64,000 nucleotides of DNA from Alphaproteobacteria bacterium (GTDB lineage: Bacteria; Pseudomonadota; Alphaproteobacteria; Micavibrionales; Micavibrionaceae). The stretch lies in the NCBI GenBank assembly GCA_002690045.1, contig NZDE01000012.1:310001-374000 (forward strand), read 5' to 3'. Under the pieces are notes generated by a model, which was given only the letters and a program-made list of their open reading frames with translations, made no database searches and was not told the origin of the DNA. Positions 57,272 through 64,000 of the stretch are shown one piece after another. Each line of letters opens with the position of its first letter. Position 1 is the first letter of the stretch. The position numbers were made by a program, and so were the translations under genes.

Positions 57272-58131
57272 TGGCTGTGTCCACTTATAAGTTGTGGTTT
57301 CCCTGTCAGCTGAATTGCACGGTCACCAATACGCATTTCATAACCGCCACCTGTTACGCCGCGGTCAACTTGGTTCGCATAAGGCGGTGATACCATGCCT
57401 TGTGCCAATAATTTACGGTAACGCACCATACCGTTAAAATCACTTACGAGACGCGCAAGGTCAGCTTCGAAAGTTTCATCAGCTTGTTCATAGCCGTTCT
57501 TCCAACCTTCAGCGACTTTTTCTTCCCAAATTTCGCGTTCTTCATCATCTTGCGGCATTAATAATTCTGGTGGATCTTTAACCTCACCCCAATCACGCTG
57601 CAAATAATCACGCCAGTCACGCGCCGCTGCAACAATTTTCGCATTACGATTAATGTTGTAGATACGGTCTGATACCGCCGCGCTTTGGCCATCGCCTTCA
57701 ATAATCATCGCATCAACAGCTTCTGAAATGACTGGTGGCTCAACCATCAAACCTGATGGCACAGCGACCAAAAGGCTTCTGAAATTATAAATTTTATCTA
57801 GGAAGCTTGTTTGACGGTCAAGTTCCTGATTGATTTCATATGTACGCATTGCCAAACCACCGCGCGCACCAAATGATAACGCCGCTTCGATTAACGCATC
57901 ACGACGAATATCCAGCGGCATTGCGTTTTCAGCTTTTTCGCGGTCTTTGTTTACAGGTTCAATTTCTTGCAAAGCTGCCATCTTACGTGGCGGCTCCATC
58001 GTTAGCTTCGCTGGTGCGCCTATCGCCGCATAGGAAGATGCAGACGCAGAAACCGCAAGTGCACCCAATACAGCCGCGCCGAGCAGTAAATGTTTAACGT
58101 TAAAGCGAGATATTTTTAGCGAAACGCTCAT
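57250..58131 (-). CDS. dotC: Type IVB outer-membrane protein DotC
   Basis: Part of the outer-membrane ring of the Dot/Icm core complex with DotD and DotH. The 293-aa protein (303 in Legionella) has a signal sequence (HLLLGAAVLGALAVSASASS). The mature region contains ALIEAALSFGARGGLAMRTYEI, RDWRDYLQRDW and the late VRYRKLLAQGMVSPPY, as in DotC/TraI. Legionella DotC is a lipoprotein; here no cysteine lies at or near the expected cleavage site, so it is probably cleaved by signal peptidase I. It overlaps dotB by 22 bases; dotD is 68 bases upstream. Confidence 0.92.
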   Translation of the reverse strand: MSVSLKISRFNVKHLLLGAAVLGALAVSASASSYAAIGAPAKLTMEPPRKMAALQEIEPVNKDREKAENAMPLDIRRDALIEAALSFGARGGLAMRTYEINQELDRQTSFLDKIYNFRSLLVAVPSGLMVEPPVISEAVDAMIIEGDGQSAAVSDRIYNINRNAKIVAAARDWRDYLQRDWGEVKDPPELLMPQDDEEREIWEEKVAEGWKNGYEQADETFEADLARLVSDFNGMVRYRKLLAQGMVSPPYANQVDRGVTGGGYEMRIGDRAIQLTGKPQLISGHSQWKPANR

Positions 58132-58199
58132 GCTTTATAACCCCATGATTACGATTACGGCTTCTCAGCACAGATGAACCCGTAACAATGATTTATATA

Positions 58200-58700
58200 T
58201 TACAGGCCAGATACCGGTGCGTAGTAAATTTCAACAACGCGGCGGTTTGAATCAAGTTTTAGATCCGCGCGGCGCCCAAGTTGAAGGCCAATATTGCGCA
58301 TAACTTCAATAATCGGACGGTTTTCAACGTCGACATCAACAACAACAGGAACTGGCGGCACATCACCTAAAACAACGAAGCGGTAACCTGATTGGTCCGC
58401 CAATGTTTTAGAAATCTGCTCAACTGGACCAATCCAGTCAATTGTAACTGCGCGGTTCAATTCCGACGGCACATTATCTGGCGCTGCGGTTGCTACTTTA
58501 GGCGCGTTATATTGTTCAATTGCCGCAAGTGTTTCCAAGGCGACAGAGGCTTTATCCGCTGCATCCGCCAACATTAGGGAGACACGATCAGGTGAAGCAA
58601 CAACCTGCGGTGAATCATTACGAATGACCGAAGGCGCCTCACAAGCGGTTAAAGCTAAGACTGAAACTAAAGACAAAATTTGAAAATGTTTTTTAATCAT
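58200..58700 (-). CDS. dotD: Type IVB outer-membrane lipoprotein DotD
   Basis: Lipoprotein of the Dot/Icm outer-membrane ring, needed with DotC to place DotH. The 166-aa protein has a lipobox ALTAC (Cys19) and a secretin N0-like domain in the second half: the RAVTIDWIGPVEQISKTLADQSG stretch and VDVDVENRPIIEVMRNIGLQLG. The same fold is known for Legionella DotD. It is the first of dotD-dotC-dotB, an order shared with IncI TraH-TraI-TraJ, and lies 123 bases downstream of rpoN on the same strand. Confidence 0.92.
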   Translation of the reverse strand: MIKKHFQILSLVSVLALTACEAPSVIRNDSPQVVASPDRVSLMLADAADKASVALETLAAIEQYNAPKVATAAPDNVPSELNRAVTIDWIGPVEQISKTLADQSGYRFVVLGDVPPVPVVVDVDVENRPIIEVMRNIGLQLGRRADLKLDSNRRVVEIYYAPVSGL

Positions 58701-58823
58701 GACGACATATCTATAGATTATTTATTCGCGAAAATGCTTTTTAGCAAAGCATAGTTTAGAGTATGTCTGGATTAAATACAATTGCAATAAATTCTATTGC
58801 TCATAGCAAAACTATTCATAGTT

Positions 58824-60320
58824 TTATTGCTTTTTCATTTTTCGGCGCTGAACAGATGACGGAATATTCATTGCTTCGCGGTATTTTGCGACCGTACGGC
58901 GAGCAATATCAATATGATCTTTGGCGAGGATTTCCACAATTTTATCGTCGGATAAAATGGCATCTGGCGCTTCATCATCAATCATTGTTTTAATTTTTGA
59001 CTTCACCGCTTCGGCTGAATGCACCAAACCATCCGCGCCAATTAACGCGGTTGAGAAGAAATATTTAAGCTCAAACACACCACGCGGCGTACCAATATAT
59101 TTATTGGTTGTCACGCGCGACACGGTCGATTCATGCATTTCAATTGCTTCGGCAATATCTTTTAAGTTCATTGGCTGCAAAAATTCAATACCATAAAGAA
59201 AGAATGCATTTTGCTGTTCAACAATCTCACTCGCCACTTTTAAAATGGTTTGGGCGCGCTGATCCAACGCACGAACAAGCCAATTAGCTGATTGCATTTG
59301 TGATGTCAGAAACTCTTTATCATCCTTGCGGCTCGCCTTACTGGCCACGGTCGTATAATATTCCTGATTAACAAGTACTTTAGGCAATGTTGCCGTGTTC
59401 AGCTCCACATGCCAGCCACCGCCCAGATTTTTGGGACGCGGACGCATATAGACATCAGGCACAACAGTCTGCGCGACAAAATGGTCAAAATCACTCGCAG
59501 GCTTTGGTTGCATGCGGCGCACTTCTTCGATCATATCATTTAGATATTCACGGTTTACATCACAGGCCTTACATAACTTGTCCCATTCATGCGCCGCGAG
59601 AAGGTCAAGATTATCAAGCAAACGAAGCATTGGCGTGTCAAGCTGCCCTGCTTCGTCAAGCTGCATAGCAAGACAGTCCGCTAAATCCCGCGCAAAAATG
59701 CCCGCAGGGTCAAAATATTTCATTCTGGTCAGCAATTTATTGATGCGATCTTCTGAACATTCAAGCCGCGCCGCCAAGTCTTCAGGGTCAGCGCGCAAAT
59801 AACCCGCCTCATCAAGCTGATCAATCAACAGCGCGCCAATCATACGGTCACGCGTATCTTCGGTCATAATATGCAGCTGATCCATCAAATGCTCACGCAA
59901 TGATGGCTCTTTACTGAGGCGGTTTTCAAATGAATATTCAGGATCATCAAATTTATGAGAGCCACCCGCACCAACGCCGAGCAAGTCATTGGCATTATCC
60001 CCAATATCATGACTTTCACCGCCGCCGCTCATCTCACTTTCTGAAGCTTCATAGGAATCTCCAGATTCACTCGACTTATCCCAATCATCCTGCGCAAAGT
60101 TATCATCCATCGAATCGCTATCTTTGCGCTCCGTGATGCTCTCATGCGTACCGCTTGCATCCTCTTTTTCAAGAAGTGGATTAGCTTCGACAATCTCTTC
60201 TAAATATTCATTCAATTCAACATTAGACAATTGCAGCAATTTGATAGCTTGCTGCATTTGCTGGTTCATCACCAGCGTTTGACTTTGTTTAAGATTAATA
60301 TTTTGCGATAACTTGCTCAT
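58824..60320 (-). CDS. rpoN: RNA polymerase sigma-54 factor
   Basis: Alternative sigma factor for -24/-12 promoters, needing enhancer-binding ATPases. The 498-aa protein has a Gln-rich N-terminal region I (QNINLKQSQTLVMNQQMQQAIKLLQLSN), an acidic region II (about 60-130), the core-binding domain (about 140-340) and the C-terminal DNA-binding part with the RpoN box IARRTVAKYREAMNIPSS. It follows lptB by 29 bases, as in many Alphaproteobacteria. The genes controlled cannot be told here, and no enhancer-binding protein is in the window. Confidence 0.97.
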   Translation of the reverse strand: MSKLSQNINLKQSQTLVMNQQMQQAIKLLQLSNVELNEYLEEIVEANPLLEKEDASGTHESITERKDSDSMDDNFAQDDWDKSSESGDSYEASESEMSGGGESHDIGDNANDLLGVGAGGSHKFDDPEYSFENRLSKEPSLREHLMDQLHIMTEDTRDRMIGALLIDQLDEAGYLRADPEDLAARLECSEDRINKLLTRMKYFDPAGIFARDLADCLAMQLDEAGQLDTPMLRLLDNLDLLAAHEWDKLCKACDVNREYLNDMIEEVRRMQPKPASDFDHFVAQTVVPDVYMRPRPKNLGGGWHVELNTATLPKVLVNQEYYTTVASKASRKDDKEFLTSQMQSANWLVRALDQRAQTILKVASEIVEQQNAFFLYGIEFLQPMNLKDIAEAIEMHESTVSRVTTNKYIGTPRGVFELKYFFSTALIGADGLVHSAEAVKSKIKTMIDDEAPDAILSDDKIVEILAKDHIDIARRTVAKYREAMNIPSSVQRRKMKKQ

Positions 60321-60349
60321 ATTTGCAGTGTACCATGAAAATACAAAGG

Positions 60350-61105
60350 TTACAGAGAGAATCCATCGCCCAGATAAACTTTTCGCACATCTTCGTGCTT
60401 GACGATGTCTTCTGGCGTGCCTTCCATCAATACGCGTCCATCGTGAAGGATATACGCACGGTCAACAATACCCAGGCAGTCGCGCACATTGTGGTCAGTA
60501 ATCAACACGCCGATGCCGCGGTTTTTAAGCTGTGCGATCAAACCGCGGATATCGGCAACGGCGATTGGGTCAATCCCGGCTAACGGTTCATCTAGCAAAA
60601 TAAACTGCGGACGCCCCGCCAATGCGCGGGCAATTTCGGCGCGGCGGCGTTCACCACCTGATAATGAAACTGCAGGCGTGCGGCGTAGATGTTCAATGGA
60701 AAACTCCGCCAATAATTCTTCGAGGAAAATTTCCTGATGGCGCGCAGATAAATCGTTCTGCGCCTGTAAAACCGCGCGGATGTTATCTTCAACATTCAGG
60801 CCGCGGAAAATAGACGATTCTTGCGGCAAATAGCCAATCCCCAAACGGGCACGGCGATACATGGGTATGTGAGTGATATCGACGCCATCAAGCATTACCT
60901 GACCGCTATCAGGGTTTATCAAGCCCGTGACAATATAAAAGCTGGTCGTTTTACCCGCACCGTTCGGCCCGAGCAGCGCCACAGCCTCACCCGCCTGCAC
61001 ATATAGACTTACATCCCGCAGAACAGGACGCTTCTTATAGGATTTAGACAAGTGATGAACGGACAGGCCGCGCTTCACCGTTTTTAAATGGGTTCGGTTA
61101 CTCAT
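60350..61105 (-). CDS. lptB: LPS export ABC transporter ATPase LptB
   Basis: Cytoplasmic ATPase of LptB2FGC, which extracts LPS from the inner membrane. The 251-aa protein has Walker A GPNGAGKTT, Q-loop in LPQESSIFRGLNVEDN, the ABC signature LSGGERRRAEIARAL and Walker B FILLDEPLAGIDP. The SIFRGL and AGIDP parts are LptB-typical. It is followed by rpoN. The usual upstream lptA/lptC genes are missing; a hypothetical gene takes their place. Confidence 0.96.
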   Translation of the reverse strand: MSNRTHLKTVKRGLSVHHLSKSYKKRPVLRDVSLYVQAGEAVALLGPNGAGKTTSFYIVTGLINPDSGQVMLDGVDITHIPMYRRARLGIGYLPQESSIFRGLNVEDNIRAVLQAQNDLSARHQEIFLEELLAEFSIEHLRRTPAVSLSGGERRRAEIARALAGRPQFILLDEPLAGIDPIAVADIRGLIAQLKNRGIGVLITDHNVRDCLGIVDRAYILHDGRVLMEGTPEDIVKHEDVRKVYLGDGFSL

Positions 61106-61213
61106 ATAGATATATTATCACATCAAATTTGATTTCGCTTAATTTTATATAAGCATTTCGTAAGAAAGGTCAATCCCAAGCTGCGCCTTACCCCCATTGC
61201 GCTTAGGCCGCGA

Positions 61214-62197
61214 TTACAGCTGATAATGTACGGCAAGAATCTCACAAGCTTGCTGCGTCATCTTCCGAATATCATCACGATAACGCTGGGGCGTTTGTTT
61301 AAGGTCGAACAAAGTCGATATCGCATTAGGCGGGGCGGTCGGCGCGAGGGCGGCTAGTGGAGCGAATAATTCATCCTCTGGCGCGGCGATGACCAACAAA
61401 CCCTGACAGGCTACATAATGAACATAAGCCCACTCTTCCAAAGCCGCAGGTAAATCTTTATCTGGCAATTCAAAAATGAACATACGCCAATCATTGATAT
61501 CTTGTGCCAAACTGGTGACCGTGTCCTTTAAATTCGCAAGAAGCGCCCTATCATCATGCACGAGCCCCGCATGGGTCGTCAGTGCCCAAGCTTCATATGT
61601 GGTATGCGGATAGGCCGCATTAGGCATAGGCAGCTTTTCATTCCATGCAGCAAGCGCTTTGTTAACTGCTCTGTGACGATTAGCCTTAACCACTAAATCA
61701 TTATTGACCGTCGCCATGGTTAGATGATGCAGCCAATCATGCGTGGTTTGGCTGTAAAGGCGCTCTAGCCCCTTATAAACCTTTTCTTTCTGGTTCGTAC
61801 AATGCGGCGTTAATTTCCGTGCATCAAGGCTAAGCACAGGCTGAGAAATACGCGTATCATCCTTGAGCCTTAGGATTTGCGCGAAACCTGTCTTGTGATG
61901 ATGTGTCACCACGCTCGGCGCAGGATAGACTGTATGCCTATCCCCATTATAATAAGGCGCGCAATCATTATGCGCATAATCAAGGAAGCTGGCTGAATCC
62001 GTTACAATAAAGCGCGAGTCGATCAAAGACCCATTATCAAGCGCAACAGCTTTAAAAATTTCTGATAGTCGGCCTTCACTACCCAGCGCCGCAAAATAAG
62101 GCGCAAGACGCACAGCCTCCCCCGCAGCTGCTTCGGTAAAATCCGCTTGATACGCCGCAGCCAGACGACCATGAAAATTATTCTGTAAATAGAGCAT
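61214..62197 (-). CDS. Hypothetical protein upstream of lptB
   Basis: A 327-aa soluble protein with no signal peptide or TM helix. Possible structural parts: a beta-rich middle (SLIDSRFIVTDSASFLDYAHNDC, SVVTHHHKTGFAQILRL) and a helical C-terminal half. Histidine-rich stretches (THHHK, HDWLHHLTMA) could be metal sites. Three cysteines are scattered. I recognise no family. No good ribosome-binding site precedes the ATG at 62197, but the frame is long and its codon use matches its neighbours. Confidence 0.65.
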   Translation of the reverse strand: MLYLQNNFHGRLAAAYQADFTEAAAGEAVRLAPYFAALGSEGRLSEIFKAVALDNGSLIDSRFIVTDSASFLDYAHNDCAPYYNGDRHTVYPAPSVVTHHHKTGFAQILRLKDDTRISQPVLSLDARKLTPHCTNQKEKVYKGLERLYSQTTHDWLHHLTMATVNNDLVVKANRHRAVNKALAAWNEKLPMPNAAYPHTTYEAWALTTHAGLVHDDRALLANLKDTVTSLAQDINDWRMFIFELPDKDLPAALEEWAYVHYVACQGLLVIAAPEDELFAPLAALAPTAPPNAISTLFDLKQTPQRYRDDIRKMTQQACEILAVHYQL

Positions 62198-62235
62198 GCC
62201 GCACTATAGAAAACTCGTGCAAGGAATTCAAGAAT

Positions 62236-62263
62236 AAAAAAGCCGGCGCGATGGCCGGCTTTT
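62236..62263 (-). terminator. Rho-independent terminator after the VWA/RTX gene
   Basis: On the minus strand AAAAGCCGGC, 6-base loop, GCCGGCTTTT, followed by further T. It ends the secreted-protein gene. Confidence 0.9.
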
Positions 62264-62288
62264 AAGTCCCATGAACTTGTTTTTATAA

Positions 62289-64000
62289 TTATGCGACAAG
62301 TAGGCTTGCGATAAGGTCGTTGATATCAAGATCAACGCCATCAAGATTGGCAATGTTTGTCGCGTTGCTTGCATTACCGCTACCGTTTGTATCAACAGAA
62401 ACGATTGTGCCGCCATTGCCGTTATCATTTGTGAATACAAAATCTTCAATAGATTGTGTTATTGGATCTGTGATTGAGATCAGCTGTGATAGGTCTAGAG
62501 AATCTTCACCAACGGTGAAATCCATAATGTCATCAACACCATCAGTGATTGCCTCAAACAAGAAGACATCATCACCGCTGCCGCCATAAAGCACATCATT
62601 GCCCGCGCCGCCAGAGATTACATCATTACCTTCTTGACCAAAGATCACATCGTTGCCTTCGCCACCAGAGATCACATCATCACCACCAGTGCGGCCAGAG
62701 CCTGTGGAGGTCACTGTTTCTTCAGCAAGCTCTTCTGCATTTGCTTTGATGTAAGCAAGTGTATCTTCACGATCCCAGTTAGCTGTTGTGCCTTCACCGT
62801 TTTCTAAACGTTCAAAAACGTCCCAACCCGTGCCATCAGTCACATTCAAACCTTCAAGCGCCGCAAGAACATCTGTGTTCAAGCTGTCACCGAAGATCAA
62901 GTCTTCACCTGCACCGCCGATGATTTCATCACCGCCAACGCCTGTTAGACCGCTGATTGGGCTAGAGTCTTTTAGCGCCGCAGTTAAGTCATCAGGGTCT
63001 GTGATGTTCAGTGAATCACCATCTGAGTCGATGAGGTCAATACGGCCAAGGGCTGTATCACCAAGCTGAATGCCAACGCCGATAACTTCTGTGCTCAACG
63101 CTTTGATCATCGCCGCTTCGTCTGTGCCGTCGCTGCCTGTATATTCACCAACAGCTTCTGAACCACCGCTTGTGCCACCGCTCGCGTTCACATAAGCATT
63201 TGGCGCACCATCAGAGATGAAGTATGTATATGTTTCTGCATCGCCGCCAAGCGCTGCATTTGGTGTTTCAAGCCAGCTAATTGCACTTTGCAAAGCTGAT
63301 TCATAGTTAGTTACGCCACCAGTTTGCATGTCATTAATCAACCAGTCAACCAATGCATCTGCACTTGCTTGGTCAGTGATATCAAATGTCGCCGATGTAC
63401 GCGCTGTATTACCGAATGGGACAATATGCACGCGAATTGCACCGTTATCATAAGCCGCCAAATCATCAGACAAGCTCTCAACCGCTGCGATAAGTTTATT
63501 TAGGCGTGATGACCCCGTTTTACTGCCCATAGAGCCCGATGTATCAAGGATCAATACAAAGTTATAATCCTGTGGTTCAGCCGGAATAAATGTTGACCCG
63601 CCAACATCACCAACCAATACATCAGATGCATGACCGCCTGTGATGATACCATTTTCACCGCCAACGGCGTAATATGTATCTTCACCCGCAACATCATCAA
63701 CATTCTCACCCACCAAGAATTTAGGGAAGCAAGATTTGATTGCCAATTCTGCTGTATCACTATCACCATCGCTATCTGTTAATGTATATTCAAATACATC
63801 GCCAACACAGCCGATACATTCAGTTGTTACTGTTGTTGTCAGGTTGCTTGCATCATACCAACCTTGCGCACATGTTTCCCACTGCGTTAGGTAACCATTG
63901 GCATCATAATCAGTCACAATGTCAGCCACTGGATGCAACCAGATGCCTAAGCTCTGGTCGAAACCAAGGCCAGTCCAATCCGCCGCATCGCCATAATCAG
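62289..64000 (-). CDS. VWA and RTX-repeat type I secreted protein (5' end outside window)
   Basis: The frame is open to the window edge, so the N-terminus is missing (at least 570 codons are visible). Visible parts in order: an end-of-Ig/cadherin-like stretch (VFEYTLTDSDGDSDTA); a von Willebrand A domain with the MIDAS motif LDTSGSMGSKTGSS, a GVTNYESAL threonine-region and FISDGAPNAYV; a short linker; RTX nonapeptides (DDVISGGEGNDVIFGQEGND and neighbours); and a C-terminal type I secretion target domain ending LIASLLVA. Likely a large calcium-stabilised surface adhesin or secreted protein. No exporter genes are in view. Confidence 0.9.
   Translation of the reverse strand, partial: DYGDAADWTGLGFDQSLGIWLHPVADIVTDYDANGYLTQWETCAQGWYDASNLTTTVTTECIGCVGDVFEYTLTDSDGDSDTAELAIKSCFPKFLVGENVDDVAGEDTYYAVGGENGIITGGHASDVLVGDVGGSTFIPAEPQDYNFVLILDTSGSMGSKTGSSRLNKLIAAVESLSDDLAAYDNGAIRVHIVPFGNTARTSATFDITDQASADALVDWLINDMQTGGVTNYESALQSAISWLETPNAALGGDAETYTYFISDGAPNAYVNASGGTSGGSEAVGEYTGSDGTDEAAMIKALSTEVIGVGIQLGDTALGRIDLIDSDGDSLNITDPDDLTAALKDSSPISGLTGVGGDEIIGGAGEDLIFGDSLNTDVLAALEGLNVTDGTGWDVFERLENGEGTTANWDREDTLAYIKANAEELAEETVTSTGSGRTGGDDVISGGEGNDVIFGQEGNDVISGGAGNDVLYGGSGDDVFLFEAITDGVDDIMDFTVGEDSLDLSQLISITDPITQSIEDFVFTNDNGNGGTIVSVDTNGSGNASNATNIANLDGVDLDINDLIASLLVA

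Noticed and set aside
62560-62700. Second repeat cluster near the right end
   Set aside because: Also RTX nonapeptide codons inside the VWA/RTX gene; no direct-repeat/spacer pattern.

Overview
The window looks like chromosomal DNA of a free-living or facultatively host-associated alphaproteobacterium with moderate to AT-leaning base composition. Several gene orders point that way: hemC-hemD-(Mic60-like)-hemY divergent from tsaD-gpsA, NDUFA12-MlaD-DUF2155, lptB-rpoN, an RpoE/ChrR-type sigma/anti-sigma pair, and an IalB-family protein. I cannot fix the genus. The Dot/Icm genes together with RTX proteins would suit a bacterium that attaches to or interacts with other cells, but that is inference.

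Layout. 1-1.4 kb: ECF sigma factor and ChrR-like anti-sigma (minus strand). 1.6-5.8 kb: IalB-like protein, small charged protein, NAD kinase, aroQ, then accB-accC behind a strong promoter and closed by a perfect hairpin terminator. 5.8-13.2 kb: glycosyltransferase, two GNAT enzymes, YceI/cytochrome b561, a chemoreceptor, a phosphoribosyltransferase and a RidA protein. 13.3-14.8 kb: NDUFA12, MlaD, DUF2155. 14.8-19.7 kb: AstE/AspA-like zinc hydrolase, a large RTX/DUF4114 secreted protein and a methyltransferase. 19.9-24.2 kb: three tRNAs (Thr, Gln, Arg) and assorted genes (lipoprotein, response regulator, GNAT, ElbB, alpha/beta hydrolase). 24.2-33.6 kb: dienelactone hydrolase, then a complete histidine-degradation set hutU-hutH-hutG with hutI and hutF, followed by acetoacetyl-CoA synthetase. 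33.8-36.7 kb: DsbD-like reductase and a redoxin.

36.8-41.3 kb holds dotM, an unrecognised one-pass membrane protein, and dotL. 56.1-58.7 kb holds dotD-dotC-dotB directly downstream of lptB-rpoN. These are five core parts of a type IVB (Dot/Icm) secretion machine: the coupling complex (DotL, DotM), the outer-membrane part (DotC, DotD) and the secretion ATPase (DotB). No relaxase or mobility gene is present. Between the two loci lie divergent clpS/clpA, a flavodoxin-kinase fusion coupled to nadE, the heme genes, tsaD, gpsA and a HisA-like protein that has lost both catalytic aspartates. The right end is cut inside a VWA/RTX type I secretion substrate.

The most interesting parts are the uncharacterised gene between dotM and dotL, the low-complexity DotL tail with a repeated Pro-Met-x-Phe-Phe motif, a DotC without a lipidation cysteine, the flavodoxin-P-loop kinase fusion, the HisA-like pseudoenzyme, and a ChrR-like anti-sigma that has lost its N-terminal zinc site but kept its cupin site. 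There is no CRISPR array, insertion sequence, prophage or rRNA.
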